Origin: Rhodothermaceae bacterium
Lineage (GTDB): Bacteria; Bacteroidota; Rhodothermia; Rhodothermales; Rubricoccaceae
Direction: 5' to 3'
Assembly: GCA_013003465.1 (NCBI GenBank)
Contig: JABDIZ010000057.1
Span: 1 to 22,422, forward strand
Length of the DNA: 22,422 nt
Positions 15,837 through 22,044 of the stretch are shown here, in pieces (positions within the stretch are counted from its first letter, which is position 1; each line of letters begins with the position of its first letter). A model generated the notes under the pieces. That model worked only from the letters and a program-made list of their open reading frames with translations. It was not told where the DNA came from and did not search any database. The position numbers and the translations under genes are program-made.

Positions 15837-16501
15837 CACAGGGAATCGGGGGGCGGTGTGCTATCGCTGGTATCAATCTGTACGACTGCGTCGAGGCGCT
15901 GCATGAAATCGCCGAACGCAGCGACGGTCGAGTCTTGTTGGAGGCCGTCGAGCATCAAGGTTAACGCTTCCATGTACTGGCGCGCCGCGACGAGCGAGTC
16001 GGCGCGGGCCTTGAGTTGCTCGGCAAAGTCGGACGGCTCGGGTGGCGTGTTGTCCTCGGGAGGCGGTTCACCCGCGAGTCGGCGATGGACCCACTCGTGG
16101 TTGTGTCGCGCCTCGGGGAAGTCCGGCTGGGCGATGAGGGCGCGGCGGAGGTGTGCGAGCGCGGCGTGGAGCGAGTCGGCTTGGGCGAGGGCCGTTCCGG
16201 CGTTGTAGGCGAAGCGGGCACGGGCTTCCGTGGTTTCGGCGCTGCGGAGGGCTTCCTCAAAGGCTACGGCGGCTTCAGTGAACGCTTCCTGCTGGTAGAG
16301 GGCGAGGCCGAGGTTGTTCCATAGGGCCGTGCGGATGACGCCCGGCTGGCGTTCCGTAGCCGCCAGCCCGGCCTCGTATTCGGCAACCGCTTCGTCCACG
16401 GCGCCCACCGCGAGGTGCTGATTGCCCCGGCGCCCCTCGGCTGCGCCATCGGCGAAGGCGGCGAGCAGGCTGACGGCCAGCAGGAAGGCAAGGCGGATCA
16501 T
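15836..16501 (-). CDS. BatC TPR-type protein
   Basis: A 221-residue protein with a signal peptide (1-20) and about three TPR units: HLAVGAVDEAVAEYEAGLAA; NNLGLALYQQEAFTEAAVAFEEAL (62-85); and YNAGTALAQADSLHAALAHLRRALIAQPDFPEARHN (99-134). A helical end with acidic residues follows. The frame is open much further upstream, but that part is opposite-frame translation of batB and very Arg/Pro-rich. The ATG at 16501, 11 bases after the batB stop, gives a clean signal peptide and is chosen. This holds the repeat array of BatC, while the tail is in the next gene, with which it overlaps as TGATG. Confidence 0.85.
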   Translation of the reverse strand: MIRLAFLLAVSLLAAFADGAAEGRRGNQHLAVGAVDEAVAEYEAGLAATERQPGVIRTALWNNLGLALYQQEAFTEAAVAFEEALRSAETTEARARFAYNAGTALAQADSLHAALAHLRRALIAQPDFPEARHNHEWVHRRLAGEPPPEDNTPPEPSDFAEQLKARADSLVAARQYMEALTLMLDGLQQDSTVAAFGDFMQRLDAVVQIDTSDSTPPPDSL

Positions 16502-16512
16502 GCGAGGTGAAA

Positions 16513-17535
16513 TCAGGCCGGTTCGGGTACGCGTGTTGGCGTGCCGCGGAGCGCGAGCAGGCGCTCGGCGAAGAGAAACAGCAGGCCCAGGGCGAGGGGC
16601 CACTGGAAGCGCTCGGCGTACGCCTCGAACTGCTCCGTGGCCCCCACGGTGCGCTCTAAACGATCCAACTGGTCCGATAGTGCCGCCACGCCGTCGTCCT
16701 GCGTCCCGATGCGCACGAACCCACTGCGCCCGGCGATCTCGCGGAGCACGCCCTCCTCCAGCGTGGTGATGACGCGCTCGCCTGCGCTCATCTTGTATTC
16801 CACGATCTGTCCGCCCCGGTAGATTGGGATCGGCCCCCCGGCATCGGTGCCGACGCCTGCGGACAAGAGCGCCACGCCGTCGTCGTGCAGCGCATCGATG
16901 GCGCTGTCGAGGCCCCCTTCGTGGTCTTCGCCATCGGAAACCACCAAGATGGCGCGGGAGCGAGGGAGGCCAGACTCGTCGTCGGCAAACGCCTCCCCGG
17001 CGACGGTCAGCGCCCGTCCGAAGTCGGTGCCGGGTGTGGGGATGAGGTCGGGGCCTGCGGCGTCGAGGAAGAGGCGGAAGGCGGCGCGGTCGCTGGTGAG
17101 CGGACACTGGACGAAGGCATCGCCGGCGAAGACGACGAGCCCCATCCGGTCGCTGCGCCGCTGCTCCGCGAGCCGGGCGATGGCCAGCTTGGCGCGCTGG
17201 AGGCGATCCGGCGCTACGTCCTCGGCCCGCATCGACGCCGACACATCGAGCGCCACGACGAGGTCGAGGCTTTCCTGCTGGGCTTCGCGGAGCGCGGTGC
17301 CGTAGCGCGGGCCTGCGGCAGCTCCGATCAGCAGCGTGAGGCCGACGGTGAGGAGCGCTGCCTGCCAGCGCCGCACACGCGCGATTTGAGTGGCACGATC
17401 CAACTCCGGCGCGTCTCTTCCGCCGAAAAACAGCCGCAGAGCCTCCTGCCGCCGCTGCGCGGCGTAGACGTACAGCGCCACCGCCGCTGGAATCAGCAGC
17501 AGGAGCCAGAGCGCTTCGGGGGTGCGAAAGGACAT
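16513..17535 (-). CDS. batB: BatB: VWA-domain membrane protein
   Basis: A 340-residue protein with two N-terminal hydrophobic segments (8-26 and 58-76), a von Willebrand A domain (about 90-290) and a C-terminal membrane helix (about 310-329). The metal site (MIDAS) is complete: DVSAS at 97-101, Thr170 in TPGTDFGRAL, and Asp201 in VVSDGED. The topology and position directly after BatA are those of BatB. Family knowledge places BatA and BatB as inner-membrane partners that probably form a complex, with the VWA domain binding metal and a protein partner. The start is 38 bases after the batA stop. Which partner it binds cannot be read here. Confidence 0.92.
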   Translation of the reverse strand: MSFRTPEALWLLLLIPAAVALYVYAAQRRQEALRLFFGGRDAPELDRATQIARVRRWQAALLTVGLTLLIGAAAGPRYGTALREAQQESLDLVVALDVSASMRAEDVAPDRLQRAKLAIARLAEQRRSDRMGLVVFAGDAFVQCPLTSDRAAFRLFLDAAGPDLIPTPGTDFGRALTVAGEAFADDESGLPRSRAILVVSDGEDHEGGLDSAIDALHDDGVALLSAGVGTDAGGPIPIYRGGQIVEYKMSAGERVITTLEEGVLREIAGRSGFVRIGTQDDGVAALSDQLDRLERTVGATEQFEAYAERFQWPLALGLLFLFAERLLALRGTPTRVPEPA

Positions 17536-17573
17536 GGAGGTGCTTGGTGATGTGCTTCTAGGCGCTCATCAGC

Positions 17574-18545
17574 TCAAGGAACGCGGCGGAGACGGGTGTT
17601 GACGAGCACGACGTGGAGCAGCAGCAGGCCGACGGCGGGCCAGAGGAACCAGCCGTAGCGCTCCTCCACGTCCACATACGTGGTCTCTTCGACTTCGGTC
17701 TTCTCTAACTCCGAGATGGCATCGTAGATCGAGCGGAGCGCGGCAGCATCGGTGGCGCGGAAGTAGCGCCCGCCGGTTTTTTGTGCGACTTCGCGCAGCG
17801 ATTCCTCGTCCACTTCAGGGATTTGAAGGAAACGGCCGAACAGCCCGCCGCCTGCCCGTCCGCCTTCGCCTCCGACTCCGACCGCATAGATTTTGACGCC
17901 GAGGGCCTCCGCCACCTCAGCGGCGGTGGTCGGGTCAATCTCGCCCCGGTTGTTCTGACCGTCGGTGAGCAGAATGATGACCTTGCTGGCCGCCTCGCTG
18001 TCGCGCAATCGGGCTGTGGCCGTGGCAATGGCCGTGCCGATGGCCGTGCCGTCCTCGATCACCCCCATGCGCACTTCGGAGAGCATCCGCTTGAGGAACG
18101 GGTAGTCGAGAGTGAGAGGGGCCTGCGTGTAGGCCTGCGCGGCAAAGACGACGAGCCCGATGCGATCCGAGACGCGCCCGTCGATGAAGTCGGAGGCGAC
18201 GACTTTGGCGGCCTCGAAGCGGTTGGGGTAGAAGTCCTCGGCCGTCATCGAGGTCGAGATGTCCAGCACGAGCACGATGTCGATGCCCTCGGCGCTGCGC
18301 TCGACGGTCACGTCGCGCTCCTGAGGCCGAGCCAGGGCGATGAGTCCCAGCGTGAGAGCCGCCAGCAGCAGGGTCGTCGGCAGTCCGCGCAGCGCCGTCC
18401 AGAGCGTAGCCGGTACCGCCGCGGCATCGGCCGTGGCCGAATAGCGGAGGCCGGGCGCTGTCTGTCGGGCGTGGCGCCACGCCGCCCACGCCAGCACGGG
18501 GAGGGCGAGCAAGCCAAGGAGCAGGATGGGGGCAGCGAAGGTCAT
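17574..18545 (-). CDS. batA: BatA: VWA-domain membrane protein
   Basis: A 323-residue protein with N-terminal hydrophobic segments (3-22 and 54-73), a VWA domain (about 88-285) and a C-terminal helix (298-316). The MIDAS is complete: DISTS at 95-99, Thr167 in EDGTAIGTAIATA, and Asp195 in LLTDGQNNRGEID. A Gly-rich loop (GVGGEGGRAGGG, 223-234) and FGRFLQIPEVDEESL fit BatA, whose family was tied to oxygen tolerance in Bacteroides. The start overlaps the sirtuin stop as ATGA, so the two are translationally coupled. The call is firm; the biochemical mechanism of the family is still unsettled. Confidence 0.93.
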   Translation of the reverse strand: MTFAAPILLLGLLALPVLAWAAWRHARQTAPGLRYSATADAAAVPATLWTALRGLPTTLLLAALTLGLIALARPQERDVTVERSAEGIDIVLVLDISTSMTAEDFYPNRFEAAKVVASDFIDGRVSDRIGLVVFAAQAYTQAPLTLDYPFLKRMLSEVRMGVIEDGTAIGTAIATATARLRDSEAASKVIILLTDGQNNRGEIDPTTAAEVAEALGVKIYAVGVGGEGGRAGGGLFGRFLQIPEVDEESLREVAQKTGGRYFRATDAAALRSIYDAISELEKTEVEETTYVDVEERYGWFLWPAVGLLLLHVVLVNTRLRRVP

Positions 18546-19324
18546 GCGGCGGTGAACGCACGAAGGCGTTCCAAGAGTACCGGAAGGACTACGCCCGCTT
18601 TGCCTCGGACGTGCTCATCGAGGCGAAAGGCGATGTCGCTGCGCTGCGGATTGATCTCGGCGACGTAGGCGCCTGCCTGCTTGGCGATCAGCGGGAGTCC
18701 AGCGGCGGGATACACCACGGCGCTCGTTCCAATAGAGAGAAACACATCGGACGCCGCCGCCGCCTCGGCAGCGTGTTCCATCGCGCCTTCGGGCAACATC
18801 TCGCCGAACCACACCACGTCGGGCCGGAGGAGGCCAGCGCAGGCCGGGCAGTGGGCGGCGTCGCCGGATTCGAGGGCGGCGAGTTCGGTTTCGTTCGCCT
18901 CGCGCTCGCACGCGATGCAATAGGAGCGCGTGAGCGTGCCGTGCAGTTCGATCAGGTGCTCAGAGCCTGCGCGGGCGTGCAGGCCGTCTACATTCTGCGT
19001 GGCGAGAAGGAACGCGCCGCGCTTCTTTACTACCATCTGCTCCAACTCCGCCAACGCCCTGTGCCCGGGGTTGGGTTCGACCCCATCCACCACAGCCCGC
19101 CGGTGCGCGTACCAGCCCTGCACGAGCACGGGATTCCGCAGAAACGCCTCGACGTTGGCCAGCTCCTCCGGGCGGAATTGCTGCCAGAGGCCATCAGGGT
19201 CGCGGAAGGTGGGTACGCCGCTCTCGGCCGAGATGCCGGCACCCGTGAGCACAGCCACACGCCGCGCCTGTGCGAGGCGCTCCACGAGCGCGTCGGAAAA
19301 GGGGTCACCGATGGGCTGGTGCAT
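18542..19324 (-). CDS. Sir2-family NAD-dependent protein deacylase (class III type)
   Basis: A 260-residue sirtuin, close to E. coli CobB/SIRT5 in length. Visible motifs: GAGISAESG (28-36), FRDPDGLW (40-47), TQNVDGLH (109-116), the catalytic His128 in ELHG, a four-Cys zinc site (136, 139, 159, 162), VVWFGE (170-175) and the NAD-binding GTSAVVYPAAGLP (199-211). Tyr72 and Arg75 (WYAHRR) match the YxxR pair by which class III sirtuins bind the acid group of succinyl- or malonyl-lysine, so desuccinylation is predicted besides deacetylation. It follows the upstream gene with no gap and overlaps batA by ATGA, so it is embedded in the Bat operon. It is presumably cytoplasmic; the target is unknown. 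Confidence 0.93.
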   Translation of the reverse strand: MHQPIGDPFSDALVERLAQARRVAVLTGAGISAESGVPTFRDPDGLWQQFRPEELANVEAFLRNPVLVQGWYAHRRAVVDGVEPNPGHRALAELEQMVVKKRGAFLLATQNVDGLHARAGSEHLIELHGTLTRSYCIACEREANETELAALESGDAAHCPACAGLLRPDVVWFGEMLPEGAMEHAAEAAAASDVFLSIGTSAVVYPAAGLPLIAKQAGAYVAEINPQRSDIAFRLDEHVRGKAGVVLPVLLERLRAFTAA

Positions 19325-20347
19325 TTATGGCTGTGGACTTTGGGCCCTAGGCCCTGGGTGCTTGGGATCAGCGGTGGTGCCTGATGCGCCGTTTCCTGTC
19401 GTCTGCCCTTCGTCCTCGGGCTCCGGCGGATGGACGGTGCGTTCGACGGCCTCAATGGCGGTACGTGCTTTCTCGCGTGCAGCGGCGTGCGTGTCGGCGT
19501 CCGGGCGGAGGTCGGCGAACTTGACGAGGTCGGCGAGGCGAAGTGTGCCACGGGTGGACTTGACGGCTTCCGTCGGGACGCGAGCATCGGCGTCGAGGGC
19601 AGCGGTCAGTTCGCGCGTCGTGAGTTCCAGCGCGGGGAGGTGGAGCGTGCGCGCGAGGTACGTCCGCACGAGATCAGCCAGTTCGATGTAGTATGCCTTG
19701 ATCGCTTCGTCCTCCGTCGGCAACGGCAGCGCATCGAGGCGCTGGAGGGCTTCGGGATACGGCGCCGGACGCGGGATCAAGGGTGCCGACTCGCCTCGAA
19801 AACGCCGCCAGGCCCACGCCAGCAGCGCGAAGAGGGCCAGCGCGCCGACGGCGAGGAGGGCCCACGCGAGCCACGGACTCGGGAATGGCTCGGGCGGTGC
19901 GGGCGGTAGCAGCCCGGCCTCCGCCGAGGGCAACACCGAGCGTACCGGAAGTGCCGCTGTAGCCGTCTGCAGGATCGTTGTGTCTGCTCCGGCGATCAGC
20001 ATCACAGCGATCGGGCCGAGGGTGGCCTCGTCAAGCGCAAAGGTGGCGGCTTCATAGACGACGCTGTCCACGCGAACGGCCCCGTCCAGGCGAGGCGGGA
20101 GGCGGCGCGCTGTGAACACCTCCGCATCGCCGAACTGCAGCAGTGGGGCGATCTCGGCATCGCCGAGGGGTACCTCGGGGAAGGCTACCGCCGAGCCACT
20201 AGGAGATTCTACGGCGACCGACAGCGCGAAGCGCTCGCCCACGACTATGCTGTCCGTTGAGACGTGCAGCCGCGCCTCCTGCGCCTCCACTGGAAGGGTT
20301 GCCAGAAGCAACCCAACGCCCAACGCCCAACGCCCAATGCCCTCCAT
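19325..20347 (-). CDS. BatD-like membrane protein of the Bat operon (DUF4381-type architecture)
   Basis: A 340-residue protein with signal peptide (1-23), a beta-rich periplasmic part (24-140), a Pro-rich spacer, one membrane helix (159-181) and a cytoplasmic helical domain (195-305). The cytoplasmic part has LADLVRTYLARTLHLPALELTTRELTAAL, which looks like the corresponding part of BatD. Genes of this design commonly sit between the DUF58 and BatA genes. The ATG at 20347 overlaps the DUF58 stop as TGATG; a GTG one codon earlier is less likely. The signal peptide is encoded by four 7-bp units, and the last about 14 residues (DPKHPGPRAQSPQP) come from another heptad array, so both ends of the protein are repeat-made. 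Confidence 0.8.
   Translation of the reverse strand: MEGIGRWALGVGLLLATLPVEAQEARLHVSTDSIVVGERFALSVAVESPSGSAVAFPEVPLGDAEIAPLLQFGDAEVFTARRLPPRLDGAVRVDSVVYEAATFALDEATLGPIAVMLIAGADTTILQTATAALPVRSVLPSAEAGLLPPAPPEPFPSPWLAWALLAVGALALFALLAWAWRRFRGESAPLIPRPAPYPEALQRLDALPLPTEDEAIKAYYIELADLVRTYLARTLHLPALELTTRELTAALDADARVPTEAVKSTRGTLRLADLVKFADLRPDADTHAAAREKARTAIEAVERTVHPPEPEDEGQTTGNGASGTTADPKHPGPRAQSPQP
19333..19367 (+). repeat. Heptad array at the 3' end of the BatD-like gene
   Basis: Units read GTGGACT, TTGGGCC, CTAGGCC, CTGGGTG, CTTGGGA, keeping a GG core every 7 bases. The array forms the last codons of the gene at 19325-20347 and ends directly at the start of the sirtuin gene. Confidence 0.55.
20312..20342 (-). 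repeat. Near-perfect heptad array encoding a signal peptide
   Basis: On the minus strand the units are GGGCATT followed by GGGCGTT three times and a partial GGG. Because 7 is not a multiple of 3, the units are read in all three phases and encode the GIGRWALGVG part of the signal sequence right after the start codon. It is the cleanest of the heptad arrays in the window. Confidence 0.85.
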
Positions 20348-21222
20348 CACCGCTCCCGATTGCGTCGCTTGAAGAAGGCCACGAGGGGCTCCACGTAATC
20401 CCGGTCCGTCCGCACGGTGATCGTGTCCACGCGCGCCCGGCGGAGCGCACTGCGGACGGCCGTCTCACGGTCGGCGGCGTGCTGCACGAAGGCCTCGCGG
20501 GCCTGGCGGCTCGACGTATCCACGAGCACGGGGCGTCCAGTCTCGGCATCGGTCAGCGTCAGCAACCCCACCTTCGGGAGTTCCTCTTCACGGGGGTCGA
20601 GGAGGCGGATAGCCACCACATCGTGTCGCTGCGCGAGGGTGCGCAGGGCTTTGGTGTAGCCGCCGTCAAGGAAGTCAGAGACGAGGACGACAATGGCGCG
20701 GCGGTGGAGGACGTGCAGAGCATGATCGAGCGCCACCTTGATCGACGTCCCTCGTGACTGCGGCTCGTGCACGAACAGGTCGCGGACGAGACGGAGGACG
20801 TGGCGGCGGCCCTTTTTCGGTGGGACAAACCGCTCGACGCGATCAGAGAACAGTTGCAGCCCCACCTTGTCGTTGTTGCGGATGGCCGAGAAGCCGAGCA
20901 CGGCACACAACTCGGCGGCCAACTCGCGCTTGGCCGCGCCGCCCGAGCCGAAGTCTTCGGAGCCCGAGATGTCCACCATCAGCAGCAGTGTCTGCTCGCG
21001 CTCCTCCTCGAACAGCTTGATGTAGGTCTCGCCCATCCGCGCGGACACGTTCCAGTCAATCGCCCGCACGTCGTCGCCGATCTGGTAGGGGCGTACCTCC
21101 GAGAACTCGATCCCGCGTCCCCGGAAGGCCGAGTGGTACTCGCCGCCAAAGACGTTGTTGACGAGCCCCTTGGTGCGGATCTCGACATGGCGGATTTTGC
21201 GAAACAATTCGCGGGGGATCAT
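20347..21222 (-). CDS. DUF58 domain protein of the Bat operon
   Basis: A 291-residue soluble protein. The hallmark block GEYHSAFRGRGIEFSEVRPYQIGDDVRAIDWNVSAR (about 27-62) is complete. A VWA-like fold follows, with DISGS at 84-88 as MIDAS start and SDFLDGG later. In most Bacteroidota this gene follows a MoxR AAA+ ATPase gene and precedes the Bat genes; MoxR and DUF58/VWA proteins are thought to act together in assembling or activating other proteins. Here no MoxR gene is adjacent: the upstream neighbour is purQ, on the other strand. The DUF58 gene therefore appears to be the first gene of this operon. Its end overlaps the next start as TGATG. Confidence 0.92.
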   Translation of the reverse strand: MIPRELFRKIRHVEIRTKGLVNNVFGGEYHSAFRGRGIEFSEVRPYQIGDDVRAIDWNVSARMGETYIKLFEEEREQTLLLMVDISGSEDFGSGGAAKRELAAELCAVLGFSAIRNNDKVGLQLFSDRVERFVPPKKGRRHVLRLVRDLFVHEPQSRGTSIKVALDHALHVLHRRAIVVLVSDFLDGGYTKALRTLAQRHDVVAIRLLDPREEELPKVGLLTLTDAETGRPVLVDTSSRQAREAFVQHAADRETAVRSALRRARVDTITVRTDRDYVEPLVAFFKRRNRER

Positions 21223-21330
21223 GAACGGAGCGGAAGGGGAATGGCGTGAAGGATGGACGAGGGGGGCTGAACGCAGAACGTCCGGCGTAGATTACGTCCA
21301 TCCGCCCACCCGTTTCCTGGCCCACCCGAA
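21223..21330. promoter_or_regulatory. Divergent promoter region with a spaced inverted repeat (Bat operon / purQ)
   Basis: This 108-base region must drive both the Bat operon and purQ. A perfect 9-bp inverted repeat, GGATGGACG (21251-21259) and CGTCCATCC (21295-21303), frames 35 bases. Inside it the plus strand has TAGATTAC (21288-21295), partly like the Bacteroidota TAnnTTTG element, about 36 bases before purQ. The repeat could be the operator of a regulator that binds two sites. No Shine-Dalgarno site is seen before either start. Confidence 0.4.
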
Positions 21331-22044
21331 ATGGCCCGCTTCGCGATCCTCGTTTTCCCCGGTTCCAACTGCGACCACGACGCCTACCACGCCGCCAAGC
21401 ACGTCTTCGGGCAAGACGCCCATTTTGTCTGGCATAAGGAGGAGGCGCTCGGCGAAGCCGATGTAGTTATCGTACCCGGCGGCTTCTCTTATGGCGACTA
21501 CCTCCGCTCGGGCGCCATCGCGCGCTTCTCGCCGATCATGAAGGACGTGATTCGGTTCGCGAACGACGGCGGGCTCGTGCTCGGTGTGTGCAACGGCTTT
21601 CAGGTGCTCTGCGAGGCGGGCTTACTCCCTGGCGCGCTCATGCGCAACGCTTCGCTCCGCTTCGCCTGCAAGGACGTACACCTGCGCGTGGAGAACGCCG
21701 AGACGCCGTTCACGAACGAGGCCGAGGTGGGCCAGGTGCTCCGCATCTCCATCGCCCACGGCGACGGCAACTACATCGCCGACGAGGCGACGCTGGACGA
21801 GCTGGAGCGCACGAACCGCGTCGTCTTCCGCTATTGCGAACCCGACGGCACGATCACGCCCGAAGCCAACCCGAACGGCTCGGCGCGCAACATCGCAGGC
21901 ATCGTCAACGCCGAGGGCAACGTGCTGGGCATGATGCCGCACCCCGAGCGCTGCGTCGAAGCGATTCTCGGCCACGGCTCGGCCGATGGCGCCATCGTCT
22001 TCCGCTCGCTGCTCCAGCACGTCGGTGAGACGGTAGCTGCTTAA
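21331..22044 (+). CDS. purQ: Phosphoribosylformylglycinamidine synthase subunit PurQ (glutaminase)
   Basis: A 237-residue class I glutamine amidotransferase that supplies ammonia to PurL in the fourth step of purine synthesis (FGAR to FGAM). The start is a strong match: MARFAILVFPGSNCDHDAYHA. The catalytic triad is visible as Cys87 in LGVCNGFQVL and His204/Glu206 in MMPHPERC. VIVPGGFSYGDYLRSGAIARFSP (46-68) and HGDGNYIAD (143-151) are further PurQ marks. The length is as expected for the small-subunit type, so a separate PurL (and PurS) must be encoded elsewhere. It is alone on the plus strand here and its stop overlaps the stop of the convergent formate-THF ligase gene. Confidence 0.97.
   Translation: MARFAILVFPGSNCDHDAYHAAKHVFGQDAHFVWHKEEALGEADVVIVPGGFSYGDYLRSGAIARFSPIMKDVIRFANDGGLVLGVCNGFQVLCEAGLLPGALMRNASLRFACKDVHLRVENAETPFTNEAEVGQVLRISIAHGDGNYIADEATLDELERTNRVVFRYCEPDGTITPEANPNGSARNIAGIVNAEGNVLGMMPHPERCVEAILGHGSADGAIVFRSLLQHVGETVAA

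Noticed and set aside
16502..17107. Upstream extension of the TPR-type BatC frame
   Set aside because: It reads batB in another frame and gives an Arg/Pro-rich product. The start at 16501 gives a signal peptide and correct spacing.
7549..20342. CRISPR array as an explanation of the repeats
   Set aside because: Units are 7 bases in direct tandem with no unique spacers, scattered singly, and no cas gene is present.
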